Notes: generated by a model not told the origin, from the sequence alone. Numbered from the stretch's first letter, positions 33,222 through 43,100 are shown. The stretch is DNA of 64,000 nt from Pseudomonas wadenswilerensis (GCF_900497695.1 NZ_UIDD01000010.1:434001-498000), one strand, 5' to 3'. Numbers and translations: made by a program.

Positions 33222-35054
33222 ATGCTGTTTCGCCGCTTCGAAAAGCTCATCGACATCTTCCGTGAGGCGCCTACTGCGGCGCCGCCCACCACGGTATGGC
33301 CGTTCTATGTGTACTACCTGCGCCAGGTCTGGCCGAGTTTTGCCGCGCTGCTGGTGATCGGATTCATCGGCGCATTGATCGAAGTGGCCCTTTTCAGTTA
33401 CTTGAGCCGGATCATCGACCTGGCTCAAGGCACCCCTTCGCCTGATTTCTTCAGCGATCACGCTGCCGAACTGCTGTGGATGCTGGTGGTGGCGCTGATT
33501 CTGCGCCCGGTGTTTCTCGGCCTGCACGACCTTCTCGTACACCAGACCATCAGCCCGGGGATGACCAGCATGATCCGCTGGCAGAACCATACCTTCGTGC
33601 TCAAGCAGAGCCTGAACTTCTTCCAGAGCGATTTTGCCGGGCGCATCGCCCAGCGCATCATGCAGACCGGCAACTCGCTGCGCGACTCGGCGGTGCAGGC
33701 GGTGGACGCGCTGTGGCACGTGCTGATCTATGCAATCAGCTCGCTGGTGCTGTTTGCCGAGGCCGACTGGCGGCTGATGCTGCCGCTGATTACCTGGATT
33801 GCCTGCTACATCGGCGCACTTTGCTACTTCGTGCCACGGGTCAAGGCCCGGGCAGTCATCTCCTCCGATGCCCGCTCCAAGCTCATGGGCCGCATCGTCG
33901 ATGGATACACCAACATCGCCACCCTGAAACTCTTCGCCCACACCGACTTCGAGCAACAGTACGCCCGCGAAGCGATCAGCGAACAGACCGAAAAAACCCA
34001 ACTGGCCGCCCGCGTGGTCACCAGCATGGACGTGGTCATCACCAGCCTCAACGGCCTGCTGATCGTCAGCACCACGGGCCTGGCGCTGTGGCTGTGGACC
34101 CAGTCGCTGATCACGGTCGGCGCCATCGCCCTGGCCACCGGCCTGGTGATCCGCATCGTCAACATGTCCGGCTGGATCATGTGGGTGGTCAACGGCATCT
34201 TCGAGAACATCGGCATGGTCCAGGACGGTCTGCAGACCATCGCCCAGCCGGTGAGCGTCACCGACTCGCCGAGCGCACCCAAGCTCAAGGTCGATCGCGG
34301 CGGGGTGAAGTTCGACAACGTCAGTTTTCACTATGGCAAGGGCAGCCGCATCATCGACAGCCTGAACCTGGACATCCGCCCTGGCGAGAAGATCGGCCTG
34401 ATTGGCCCGTCCGGCGCGGGCAAGTCGACCTTGGTCAACCTGCTGCTGCGCCTCTACGACCTGGAAAGCGGGCGCATCCTCATCGATGGCCAGGACATCG
34501 CCCAGGTGACCCAGGCCAGCCTGCGTGCGCAGATCGGCATGATCACCCAGGACACCTCGCTGCTGCACCGCTCGATTCGCGAAAACCTGCTGTATGGCCG
34601 GCCCGACGCCACTGAAGAAGAGCTGTGGGAAGCCGTACGCCGGGCGCGTGCCGACGAGTTCATCCCGCAACTGTCCGATGCCCAGGGCCGTACCGGCTTC
34701 GATGCCCATGTGGGTGAGCGTGGGGTCAAGCTCTCCGGCGGCCAGCGTCAACGCATCGCCATTGCCCGGGTGCTGCTCAAGAATGCGCCGATCCTGATCA
34801 TGGACGAGGCGACTTCAGCATTGGACTCGGAAGTTGAAGCAGCAATCCAGGAGAGCCTGGAAACCCTGATGCAAGGCAAGACCGTGATCGCCATTGCCCA
34901 CCGGCTGTCGACCATTGCCCGCATGGACCGCCTGGTGGTGCTGGAGAAAGGCCGGATTGCCGAAATGGGCAGCCATTCGGAGTTGCTCACGCATCAAGGG
35001 CTGTATGCACGGTTGTGGCATCACCAGACCGGGGGGTTTGTCGGGATCGACTGA
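33222..35054 (+). CDS. ABC exporter, fused permease and ATPase
   Basis: A 610-residue half-transporter. Six transmembrane helices span about residues 30-310; the nucleotide-binding domain contains Walker A GPSGAGKST near residue 397, LSGGQRQRIAIARVL signature, and ILIMDEATSALDSE Walker B. Type IV ABC exporters export lipids or peptides; homologues in Pseudomonas are annotated simply as ABC transporters, and no neighbouring substrate gene is present. The start lies after a 64-base gap from ppiA with an ACAGGAG ribosome binding site. Confidence 0.88.
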   Translation: MLFRRFEKLIDIFREAPTAAPPTTVWPFYVYYLRQVWPSFAALLVIGFIGALIEVALFSYLSRIIDLAQGTPSPDFFSDHAAELLWMLVVALILRPVFLGLHDLLVHQTISPGMTSMIRWQNHTFVLKQSLNFFQSDFAGRIAQRIMQTGNSLRDSAVQAVDALWHVLIYAISSLVLFAEADWRLMLPLITWIACYIGALCYFVPRVKARAVISSDARSKLMGRIVDGYTNIATLKLFAHTDFEQQYAREAISEQTEKTQLAARVVTSMDVVITSLNGLLIVSTTGLALWLWTQSLITVGAIALATGLVIRIVNMSGWIMWVVNGIFENIGMVQDGLQTIAQPVSVTDSPSAPKLKVDRGGVKFDNVSFHYGKGSRIIDSLNLDIRPGEKIGLIGPSGAGKSTLVNLLLRLYDLESGRILIDGQDIAQVTQASLRAQIGMITQDTSLLHRSIRENLLYGRPDATEEELWEAVRRARADEFIPQLSDAQGRTGFDAHVGERGVKLSGGQRQRIAIARVLLKNAPILIMDEATSALDSEVEAAIQESLETLMQGKTVIAIAHRLSTIARMDRLVVLEKGRIAEMGSHSELLTHQGLYARLWHHQTGGFVGID

Positions 35055-35070
35055 ACACCGTGGTGTCTTC

Positions 35071-35129
35071 ATCGCTGGCAAGCCCGCTCCCACACAGGAC
35101 CAGTGTGGGAGCGGGCTTGCCCCGCGATG
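35071..35129. repeat. REP pair
   Basis: atcgctggcaagcccgctcc (35071 onward) faces gtgggagcgggcttgccccg in inverted orientation across a very short spacer (about 8 bases). It sits between the convergent ABC exporter and the FemAB-like gene and could form a compact hairpin in either transcript. Confidence 0.85.
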
Positions 35130-35135
35130 ACGCCC

Positions 35136-36260
35136 TCAACCTTGCCGATAAGGCAAAGCCAAACGCGCTTCCCCGGCATACGCCAACACCCCTGCCCGCT
35201 CCTGCTCCAGGAACTCCTCCACCGCCCGGCGCAAGCCCGGGTGCAGCAGGTAATGCCAGGAGCGGGTGATCACCGGTTCAAACCCGCGAATCAACTTGTG
35301 CTCACCTTGCGCCCCGGCATCGAAACGCTGCAGGCCTTCGGCAATCGCCAGGTCCATGCCCTGGTAGAAACAGGTCTCGAAGTGCAGCCGGTCGAATTCG
35401 TCCAGGCACCCCCAGTAACGGCCATACAGGCTGCCACCACCGATCAGGCTGAAGGCCATGGCGACATCACGGCCGCCCTGACGAGCCATCACCACACGAA
35501 TCGCAGCGGGCATGCGCTCAGCCAGCAGGCTGAAAAACTCCCGGGTCAGGTAAGGCGCGCGACGGCGTACGGCATAGGTATTGGCATAACAGGCAAAGAC
35601 GAAATCCCACTGTGCCTCGCTCAGTTCATCCGCGCGCAACCAATAAAACTCGATGCCCTGCCCCGCCACCTGTTCGCGCTCCTTGCGCATCTGCTTGCGC
35701 TTGCGTGAGCTCAAGGTGTCGAGAAAATCCTGGAAGTCGCGGTAGCCCTGGTTACGCCAATGAAACTGGCATCCCAGGCGCTCCATCCAGCCTTCGCGCT
35801 CGCGCATCAGCGCATCCGCCTGCGCATCGGTGAAGTTGATGTGGGCGCCGGACATCCCCTGTTCGAACAGCTCGTCGGTCAGTTGATCCACCAGCTCGGC
35901 CGCCGCCTGCGGGTCGCCAAGCAAGCGCGGGCCGGTCACCGGCGAGAACGGCACGGCGCAGAGCAGCTTGGGGTAATAGGCAATGCCTGCCCGCTCACAG
36001 GCATCGGCCCAGCCGTGGTCGAATACGTACTCGCCGAATGAATGGGTTTTCACATAGGCGGGCAAGGCGGCGCGCAACTGCCCGGCGCTGTCGGTCAGCA
36101 ACTGGTGCGCCGGGCTCCAGCCGGTGTTGCGGCTGACGCTGCCGCTGTCCTCCAGACTGGACAGAAACGCGTGGCGCAGGAACGGTTGTTCGTCCGGCAC
36201 CAGGGCATCCCAGGTGGCAGGCGTGAGTTCGGCGAGGTGTTGCAGGATGAGCTTGGGCAT
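35136..36260 (-). CDS. FemAB-like/GNAT-superfamily acyltransferase (DUF482-type)
   Basis: A 374-residue protein of the FemAB-like (DUF482) family, which carries a GNAT-type fold and is often labelled peptidogalycan biosynthesis protein. Conserved pieces include the N-terminal WDALVPDEQPFLRHAFLSSL, FSPVTGPRLL, SRKRKQMRKEREQ (about residues 185-198), GRYWGCLDEFDRLHFETCFY and the C-terminal RGFEPVITRSWHYL. The acyl donor and acceptor are unknown. It begins 25 bases beyond the terminator of the OprP-like porin, which is on the same strand, so it is a separate unit. Confidence 0.85.
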   Translation of the reverse strand: MPKLILQHLAELTPATWDALVPDEQPFLRHAFLSSLEDSGSVSRNTGWSPAHQLLTDSAGQLRAALPAYVKTHSFGEYVFDHGWADACERAGIAYYPKLLCAVPFSPVTGPRLLGDPQAAAELVDQLTDELFEQGMSGAHINFTDAQADALMREREGWMERLGCQFHWRNQGYRDFQDFLDTLSSRKRKQMRKEREQVAGQGIEFYWLRADELSEAQWDFVFACYANTYAVRRRAPYLTREFFSLLAERMPAAIRVVMARQGGRDVAMAFSLIGGGSLYGRYWGCLDEFDRLHFETCFYQGMDLAIAEGLQRFDAGAQGEHKLIRGFEPVITRSWHYLLHPGLRRAVEEFLEQERAGVLAYAGEARLALPYRQG

Positions 36261-36288
36261 TGACGCAGTCTGCCTCGTCGCGCAGGCG

Positions 36289-36314
36289 AAAAAAAGCCCC
36301 GCGCAAGCGGGGCT
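36289..36314 (-). terminator. Rho-independent terminator of the OprP-like porin gene
   Basis: Minus strand: AGCCCCGC, a TTGC tetraloop and GCGGGGCT form an 8-bp perfect stem (36314-36295), followed by a run of T (36295-36289). It lies about 30 bases after the porin stop and also precedes the FemAB-like gene start at 36260. Confidence 0.88.
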
Positions 36315-36344
36315 GAAGATCTAACGGATGAGGAGCGGTGTTGC

Positions 36345-37658
36345 TTAGAACACGTACTGCGCGCGCATTACGAAACCGTCGCCGCTGTCGTCGCCGGCGG
36401 CGTTCTGGGCATTGTCGACCTTGGCCTTGACGTACACGCCGCTGAGCTTGATCGACTCGTTGGCGTACCAGTTCAGGCCGACGTTGTGGACCTTGCCTTC
36501 GATATCGCTGACGTTGGCAAACGCGCCGTTGTCGTCATCGACGCTCAGGTGGTCATAGCGGTAGAACACTTCCCAGGCACCGATCTGCTTGTTCGACGGC
36601 TTGATGCTGTCGAACTTGCCGAGCTTGTAACCACGGGCCTCACCGGTGATGGTGTAGGCCAGCTGGCCGTAGTAGCCGTCAGCCTTGATGTCGGAGAACG
36701 CGGCGCTGTCGGCTTCGACCTCACGCTTGATGTATTCGCCCTGTACCGAGAACGGGCCCATGGCCCAGGCCGCTTCCAGGCCCCAGGCCTGGTCGGTGTC
36801 GTAGGCACCGGCCGGGGTGTTGTTCTGGCCACCCAGGGTCAGGCGGTTGCCATTGGTACCGGCATCCTGACCACCGTCGGTGCTCACCCCGCGCATGCCC
36901 AGACGGCTGCGGATACGACCATCGAAAGCGGTGTCGGAAAGGTCACGCTGGGCGTAGTTGATACCGAAGTGCAGGACGTTGCCGGCTTCGTGCATCGGCG
37001 CGAAGACGCCGCGCAGGTTGAACTGCTTGGTGCTGTCGCCGTCCTTGTCCTGGTTGGTGGCGTCCTTGGCAAAGGCACCGACCGAACCATACAGCGAATC
37101 GCCGGCGTTACCCGACGCCTGGATACCCAGGCCGCCGTTGTGCGAGTTGGTCCAGTCGACCAGGTCGTAGGCAGCGGTACGTTCCTGCGCCGTCACCCAC
37201 TTGGAGCTGGTGGCTTTTTCCAGACCGAATTCAGGGTCGAAACGACCGAACTTGATCGACACCGGCTTGAAGCCGTTGTAGGCCAGCGACGCTTCGTCGA
37301 AGTAGCCGTCTTCGGAACGGTTGTCACCACCGGAGTTGTGCGAGAAGTCGTAGGCGATCTGGTAGGCCCAGTCGGTGTACATCACGCCGCCCAGTTCCAG
37401 GTAGGCGCGGCGGAAGTAACCGGCGTCGGCGGTGTTGCCGTTGTTGGTGTAGAAACCGTCGAAACGGCTGTAGTCAGCCTGGATCCGACCGCCCAGCTTG
37501 AAGCTGAATTCCTTGTCGGTGGTAGCGACCTCGAGGCCACCCTTGGTCTTGACTACGATATCGGCGCCGTCGGTGGTCACGGTACCCGCAAAAGCCTGGG
37601 CGGTAACGGCCATGGCCAAGGCGCTGGCTACGAAACCTGCGAAGTGCTTACGGATCAT
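36345..37658 (-). CDS. OprP/OprO-family phosphate-type porin
   Basis: A 437-residue outer membrane porin. The signal peptide (MIRKHFAGFVASALAMAVTA then QAFAG) precedes a mature beta-barrel with alternating hydrophobic strands and the C-terminal aromatic terminus AQYVF. LGGRIQADYSRFDGFYTNNG and IKFGRFDPEFGLEKATSSKW are characteristic of the OprP/OprO group, which takes up phosphate or pyrophosphate. In P. aeruginosa oprO and oprP occur close to PA3284-PA3286, matching the sigma/anti-sigma/FabH2 order seen here. A weak Pho-box-like site lies about 115 bases upstream. It has its own terminator. Confidence 0.87.
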   Translation of the reverse strand: MIRKHFAGFVASALAMAVTAQAFAGTVTTDGADIVVKTKGGLEVATTDKEFSFKLGGRIQADYSRFDGFYTNNGNTADAGYFRRAYLELGGVMYTDWAYQIAYDFSHNSGGDNRSEDGYFDEASLAYNGFKPVSIKFGRFDPEFGLEKATSSKWVTAQERTAAYDLVDWTNSHNGGLGIQASGNAGDSLYGSVGAFAKDATNQDKDGDSTKQFNLRGVFAPMHEAGNVLHFGINYAQRDLSDTAFDGRIRSRLGMRGVSTDGGQDAGTNGNRLTLGGQNNTPAGAYDTDQAWGLEAAWAMGPFSVQGEYIKREVEADSAAFSDIKADGYYGQLAYTITGEARGYKLGKFDSIKPSNKQIGAWEVFYRYDHLSVDDDNGAFANVSDIEGKVHNVGLNWYANESIKLSGVYVKAKVDNAQNAAGDDSGDGFVMRAQYVF

Positions 37659-37772
37659 CGAAGAAGCTCCCCTACTTTATGGTCTTGATAATGTTGAAAA
37701 AACACGCGGCTCAGGCCACTTGTGCTGGGGAGGAATCTTGGCGGGGGTGTATGTCAGATCAGTGGCTTTTAG

Positions 37773-37790
37773 ATAAATGTTTTGTGACAG
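37773..37790 (-). promoter_or_regulatory. Weak Pho-box-like element upstream of the porin
   Basis: On the minus strand CTGTCAC-AAAA-CATTTAT has the layout of a Pho box (two CTGTCAT halves separated by four bases). The first half matches 6 of 7 and the second only about 4 of 7. It is placed 115 bases before the porin ATG, which is compatible with PhoB control. The weak second half keeps confidence low. Confidence 0.3.
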
Positions 37791-37856
37791 GGGAACTTTT
37801 TTACTTCGAAAGGAAATAAGCCGGAAAGCTCCGTTGCAGAGCCTCCCAAGCGTGAT

Positions 37857-38087
37857 TCAGGAGTTTTTCAGTTCACGGGCCAGACGCTCGGCCAGGGCAT
37901 CGCTGTCGACCACCGGTTCTTCCGGCAAGGCCCGTACCGTGGCCTGGGCCATGCGCATCTGCTTGAGAAAGCGGCGGCAATGGCGACAGAACATCAGGTG
38001 CTGGCGGACCATCAGACGCTCGCCCAGGGTCAGTTGCTCATCGAGATAGTCGCTGGAGCGGGCGACGAGTTCCTTGCAGCTCAGCAT
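37857..38087 (-). CDS. Zinc-finger anti-sigma factor (zf-HC2 type)
   Basis: A 76-residue soluble protein. HLMFCRHCRRFLKQ holds the H-x3-C-x2-C motif of ZAS-family anti-sigma factors, with a further N-terminal cysteine (MLSCKELVARSSDYLDEQL). It lacks a transmembrane segment, so it would act in the cytoplasm, where zinc or redox change may release the sigma factor. The start overlaps the end of the ECF sigma gene by 7 bases, indicating translational coupling. It is the smallest form of such proteins. Confidence 0.82.
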   Translation of the reverse strand: MLSCKELVARSSDYLDEQLTLGERLMVRQHLMFCRHCRRFLKQMRMAQATVRALPEEPVVDSDALAERLARELKNS

Positions 38088-38698
38088 TGGCCGGTTTCCT
38101 CGAAATGTTCCAGGGTGGCGAAGACCTTCAGGCGCGCCCGATGCAGCAGCACGCGGACATTGGAGAGGGAAATCTCGAGAAGATTACAGATCTGCTCCAG
38201 CTCCAGGCCCTGTCGCTCGCGCAGCACCAGCACACTGCGTTGCAGCTGCGACAGGCTCAGCAGGGTGTGCTCCAGGCATTCACGCATCTGCTCACGACTG
38301 AGCATGGCCTCTGGCGTGTCTTCATGCCAGGCCGAAGGCCCTTGCAACCAGTGGCCGTCGGTGGCGAAGCGCTCGTCACCGATCGTGCCATGGGGGCCTG
38401 GCAGGTCATCCAGGAGCACTTCGCGACGGTTCTGTTTGTAGCGGGTCTTGGCTGCGTTGGCGGTAATGGTAAGCAACCAGGTCTTGAGGCTCGAGCGCTG
38501 CTCGAATCCCTTGAGGTTACGTACCACCGCCAGCCAGGCGTCCTGTACCGCTTCGTCGGCATGCCGGCTGCCGACAATCGCGTAGGCGACGGCGCGCATG
38601 GCGCCCTGATAGGTGTCGACCAGTTCCTTGAACGCTTGTTGCTCACCCTTGAGCAGCCGCTCCAGCAAGCGGGCTTGTTGTTCGCCAGTCATCGCCAT
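38081..38698 (-). CDS. ECF RNA polymerase sigma factor
   Basis: A 205-residue sigma-70 family ECF factor. Region 2 (YQGAMRAVAYAIVGSRHADE then AVQDAWLAVVRNLKGF) and region 4 (LSLSQLQRSVLVLRERQGLE then LEQICNLLEISLSNVRVLLH) are separated by a longer linker than usual. It is paired with a 76-residue zinc-finger anti-sigma, and corresponds by synteny to PA3285, upstream of PA3286-type FabH2. The TGTAACA-N16-TCTA arrangement just upstream may be its own promoter. There are two possible ATGs (M1 and M3). Confidence 0.85.
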   Translation of the reverse strand: MAMTGEQQARLLERLLKGEQQAFKELVDTYQGAMRAVAYAIVGSRHADEAVQDAWLAVVRNLKGFEQRSSLKTWLLTITANAAKTRYKQNRREVLLDDLPGPHGTIGDERFATDGHWLQGPSAWHEDTPEAMLSREQMRECLEHTLLSLSQLQRSVLVLRERQGLELEQICNLLEISLSNVRVLLHRARLKVFATLEHFEETGQC

Positions 38699-38717
38699 CC
38701 ATCCATCGTTCTGCGGG

Positions 38718-38744
38718 TAGAGTCCGATTAGGCGGATTTGTTAC
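38718..38744 (-). promoter_or_regulatory. Possible ECF-type autoregulated promoter
   Basis: On the minus strand TGTAACA (38744-38738) and TCTA (38721-38718) are separated by 16 bases and end 20 bases before the sigma gene start. GTAAC at -35 and a CTA-like -10 are typical of ECF-dependent promoters, and such sigma genes often control themselves. The match is short. Confidence 0.3.
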
Positions 38745-38761
38745 AGCTAAAGCCATCAGCC

Positions 38762-38787
38762 AAGTGTCCCAGCACAGTAGGACACTT
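38762..38787. other. 8-bp inverted repeat between FabH2 and the ECF sigma gene
   Basis: AAGTGTCC (38762-38769) and GGACACTT (38780-38787) are perfect inverted repeats separated by 10 bases. They lie 17 bases after the FabH2 stop and 64 bases before the sigma start, both on the minus strand. No T-tract follows, so this is not a standard terminator; an operator or RNA hairpin is possible. Confidence 0.4.
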
Positions 38788-38803
38788 CGTAAGCAACTGA
38801 AGC

Positions 38804-39925
38804 TCAACGCTTGCGCAGGATCACGCTACCGATCGAATAACCGGCGCCGAACGAGCTGAGCACGCCCAAGGCACCCTGTGGCAAGTCATCCTGATGCTTG
38901 TGCAAGGCGATCACCGAGCCGGCCGAACTGGTGTTAGCGTAGCTGTCGAGGATCACCGGTGCCTCTTCTTCCAGCGCATCACGGCCGAGCAGTTTCTTGA
39001 CGATCAAGTGGTTCATGCTCAGGTTGGCCTGGTGCAGCCAGAAGCGCTTGACGTCGCTGACGTTGAGGTTGTTCTCGGCCAGGTGCTGGCCGATCAGCTC
39101 GGCAACCATCGGGCAGACCTCGCGGAACACCTTGCGGCCTTCCTGGACGAACAACTTGTCGGGGGCGCCGATGCCCTCTTCGGCAGCACGGTTGAGGAAG
39201 CCGAAGTTGTTGCGGATGTTGTTCGAGAACTGGGTCAGCAGTTTGGTGCTGACAATGTCGAACTGGTGTTTGGAGGTGGCCAGGTCGGCGCGCTCCACCA
39301 GTACGGCCGTCGCTGCATCACCAAAGATGAAATGGCTGTCGCGGTCACGGAAGTTCAGGTGGCCGGTACAGATTTCCGGGCTGATCACCAGCACCGCGCG
39401 GGCCTGGCCCAGTTGCACGCTGTTGCAGGCGGTCTGGATGCCGAAGGTGGCCGACGAGCAGGCCACGTTCATGTCGAAACCAAAGCCGTTGATGCCCAGG
39501 GCCTGTTGCACTTCGATGGCAATGGCCGGGTACGGGCGCTGCAGATTGGAGCAGGCAACGATGACCGCATCGACGTCTGCGGCTGTGCGGCCGGCGCGTT
39601 GCAGGGCCTGCTCGGCGGCAGCCACGGCCATCTGGCAGAGGATCGACGGTTCGTCATTGGAGCGCTCTGGCAGGCGCGGCTTCATGCGCTGCGGGTCGAG
39701 GATGCCGTCCTTGTCCATGACGAAGCGGCTTTTGATGCCCGAGGCCTTTTCAATGAAGGCGGCGCTGGACTCGGCCAGGGCCTGGACCTCACCGCGCTCG
39801 ATGGCGGCGGCGTTGTCGCGGTTGAACTGCTGCACGTAGGCGTTGAAGGATTCCACCAGCTCTTCGTTGGAAATGCTGTTGGCCGGGGTGTACAGGCCGG
39901 TGCCGCTGATGACGACGTTATGCAC
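38804..39925 (-). CDS. Beta-ketoacyl-ACP synthase III-like enzyme (FabH2, PA3286-like)
   Basis: A 373-residue KAS III-type enzyme, equal in length to P. aeruginosa PA3286, which takes medium-chain acyl-CoA from beta-oxidation into fatty acid synthesis. The catalytic triad is present: Cys in NVACSSATFG, His in WLHQANLSMN and Asn in YANTSSAG. It starts with GTG at 39925 (VHNVVISGTGLYTPANSISN), with GAGGA 7 bases upstream; the open frame runs 26 codons further but without such a site. It is about 50 residues longer than the housekeeping FabH. An 18-bp palindrome lies 61 bases upstream. The next gene on this strand is the ECF sigma factor. Confidence 0.88.
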   Translation of the reverse strand: MHNVVISGTGLYTPANSISNEELVESFNAYVQQFNRDNAAAIERGEVQALAESSAAFIEKASGIKSRFVMDKDGILDPQRMKPRLPERSNDEPSILCQMAVAAAEQALQRAGRTAADVDAVIVACSNLQRPYPAIAIEVQQALGINGFGFDMNVACSSATFGIQTACNSVQLGQARAVLVISPEICTGHLNFRDRDSHFIFGDAATAVLVERADLATSKHQFDIVSTKLLTQFSNNIRNNFGFLNRAAEEGIGAPDKLFVQEGRKVFREVCPMVAELIGQHLAENNLNVSDVKRFWLHQANLSMNHLIVKKLLGRDALEEEAPVILDSYANTSSAGSVIALHKHQDDLPQGALGVLSSFGAGYSIGSVILRKR

Positions 39926-39985
39926 GGTCGTTCCTCTGTTCGGGGCCATTGCCAGCCCGGCAACGGCCTGTTCGGTCGGTTTGAA

Positions 39986-40003
39986 TTGGTACCAAAGTAC
40001 CAA
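39986..40003. promoter_or_regulatory. 18-bp palindrome upstream of FabH2
   Basis: TTGGTAC-CAAA-GTACCAA is a perfect dyad (7-bp arms, 4-base spacer), 61 bases before the GTG start of FabH2. Its size and position suit a TetR- or GntR-type repressor of fatty-acid metabolism. I do not recognise a known consensus: it does not match the CAAAC-N4-GTTTG form given for PsrA. Confidence 0.5.
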
Positions 40004-40131
40004 CTTTGACTGGCAATGACCCTGGCTTGCCGGGCCACTGCGCAGTGCTGCATGCGTGAGCCGCGCAGGCCCGGCAGGTAATTCCGGGGTGCGCGGCGTA
40101 TATCAGCCAAGTGTGCCACAACTGCGGGGGT

Positions 40132-43100
40132 TTAGGCTTCCACCTGACTCCACTGCTTGCTCAGTCGTTTGTCGGAAACCGGCACCTTGGTGCCCAACTG
40201 CTGGGCGAACAACGACACCCGGTACTCCTCCAGCCACCAGCGGTACAGCTGCAACTGCTCGTCGCGCTTGCCTTCCTGGGCGTGCTTGTCGAGGCGGGTC
40301 TGGTACTGGCTCCAGAGGTTGCCCAGTTCACTGCTCCAGACCCGGTCCTTCTGCACCTGGGCGCCGAGTTTCTCCAGGCGCAGCTCGATCGCCTTGAGGT
40401 AGCGCGGCAGCTCCTTGAGCCAGAGCCCCGGGGTTTCGCGGACAAAGCCCGGGTAGACCAGGTTGCCCAGCTGCTGCTTGATGTCGTTGAGGGCCACGGC
40501 CTGGGCCAGGTCGATCTTGCCCTTGAAGCGCTTTTGCAGGCCGTGCCAGAGCTTGAGGATTTCCAGGGTCAGGCGCGCCAGGCGTTCGGCGTGCTCGGCC
40601 CAGCTACCGCGTTTGCGCTCGGCTAGCGAGGCCAGGCCTGCGCCATCACGCGGCAGGGTGCTTTCGCCTTCAAGGATGCAGCTGTCCAGGCTGGCCAGCA
40701 GGATATCTTCGACCAGCGCCTCGACCCGGCCCAGTTCACGGTACAACAGGCCCAGCTCGGTCAGCCCCGGCAGCTTGCCACGCAGGAACTTGGCCGGCTC
40801 CGCCAGTTGCTGCAGCAACAGGCGCTGCAAGGCGCGGCGGTGCTGGAATTCGGCTTCGGCCTGGGTCGAGAAACGCCCTTCCTTGACCGTGCCGTTTTCT
40901 TCCACCAAGGCCGGATAGACCGTCATCGACAGCCCGGCAAACTTCTGCTGCGCGGTCTCGGCCACCTGGGTGAAGGCCTTGGCCTGCACCGGTTGCTGGC
41001 TTTGTGCGGTCTGCGGTACCGCCAGAGCGGCCTGGCTGGCAGCGGCAAAGCGTGCAGTCAGCTCAGCCAGGTCGCGGCCTTCGCCGAGGAACTTGCCCTG
41101 GCCATCGACCACTTCCAGGTTCATTTTCAGATGGCTGTCGACCTGCGCGGCGGCTTCGGCCCAGGCTTCATCGCTGACCCGCGCACCGGTCATGCGCAGC
41201 AGCTCGCGGCCCAGCGCCTGGGGCAACGAACCTTCGCCGAAGCTCATGCGTTGCAGCGCGGCCTTGACGAAGTCCGGCACCGGCACGAAGTTCTTGCGCA
41301 GAGCCTTGGGCAGGTTGCGCACCAGGGCGATGCACTTGGCTTCGAGCAGGCCCGGCACCAGCCACTCCAGGCGCTCGCCCGGCAGGCTTGGCAAGAGTGG
41401 CGCCGGCACCCGCACGGTGACGCCGTCGCGCGGATGGTTAGGCTCGAAGTGGTAGCTCAGGGCCAGGCTCAGGTCGCCCAGGCGCAGGGTGTCCGGGTAC
41501 TGCGCGGCGGTGACTTCACTGGCTTCGCGGGCCAGCACGTCTTCCTCGCGCATGATCAGCAACTGCGGGTCTTTCTGGCTGGTGACCCGGTACCAGCTGT
41601 CGAAGGTTGCGGTCTGGTGGATCTCCGCCGGCAAGCGCGCTTCATAGAAGCCGTACAGGGTTTCTTCATCGGCGAGGATGTCGCGCCGACGGGCCTTGGC
41701 TTCCAGCTCGTCGAGTTGCTCCAGCAAGCGCCGGTTGGCGGTCAGGCATTTGGCTTTGGACTGGATCTCGCCACCCACCAGTGCCTCGCGGATAAACAGC
41801 TCGCGGGACATCACCGGGTCGACCGGGCCGTAATGCACTGGCCGCCGGCCGACCACGATCAGGCCATAGAGGGTGACCTGCTCGAAGGCCACCACCTGGC
41901 CGCGCTTCTTTTCCCAGTGCGGTTCGAAATGGTTCTTCTTGATCAGGTGCCCGGCCAGCGGCTCGATCCAGTCCGAATCGATCTTGGCCACCATGCGCGC
42001 ATAGAGCTTGGTGGTTTCCACCAGCTCGGCGGTCATCAGCCACTGTGGACGCTTCTTGCCCAGGCCGGACGACGGGTGCACCCAGAAGCGCCGTTGACGG
42101 GCGCCGAGGTAGTCACCATCTTCGGTCTTCTGGCCGATCTGGCTGAGCAGGCCGGAAAGAATCGCCTTGTGCAGGCGCGGGTAGTCAGCAGGCTCTTTAT
42201 TGATGCTCAGCTGCAGGTCGCGGCAGATCAGGCTCAACTGACGGTGAGCATCGCGCCACTCACGCAAACGCAGGTAGTTGAGGAAGTTCTTCCGGCACCA
42301 GTTGCGCAGCGGGCTGGCGGTCAGGGCCTGGCGTTGCTCTTCGAACCCACGCCACAAATTGACCAGCGCGGCGAAATCGGAGTCGACGTCCTTCCATTGC
42401 GCATGGGCCTGGTCGGCCGCTTGCTGGCGCTCCGGCGGACGCTCGCGCGGGTCTTGTACCGACAGCGCACTGGCGACGATCAACAGCTCGTTGAGGCTGC
42501 CCTGCTTGGCGCCTTCAAGGAGCATGCGGCCCAGCCGCGGGTCGACCGGCAAGCGCGCCAGTTGCCGGCCCAGGGGGGTCAGCTGGTTCTCGCGGTTGAC
42601 CGCCGAGAGCTCCTGCAACAGATTGAAGCCGTCGCTGATGGCCTTGCCATCCGGCGGCTCGATGAACGGGAACGCGTCGATCTCGCCCAGGCGCAGGTGC
42701 AGCATCTGCAGGATGACCGCAGCAAGGTTGGTACGGAGGATTTCCGGGTCGGTAAAGGCCGGCCGCGCGTTGAAATCCTCTTCGCTGTACAGGCGCACGC
42801 AGATGCCCGGCTCGACCCGCCCGCAGCGGCCCTTGCGCTGGTTGGCGCTGGCCTGGGACACCGCTTCGATCGGCAGGCGCTGGACCTTGGCCCGGTAGCT
42901 GTAGCGGCTGATGCGTGCGGTGCCGCTGTCGATCACATAGCGAATGCCCGGCACCGTCAGCGAGGTTTCGGCGACGTTGGTGGCCAGCACCACACGCCGC
43001 CCGGGATGGGACTGGAAGATCTTTTGCTGCTCGGCCGGCGACAGGCGCGCGTACAACGGCAGGATCTCGGTGTGGCGCAACTGGGCCTTGCGCAGCATCT

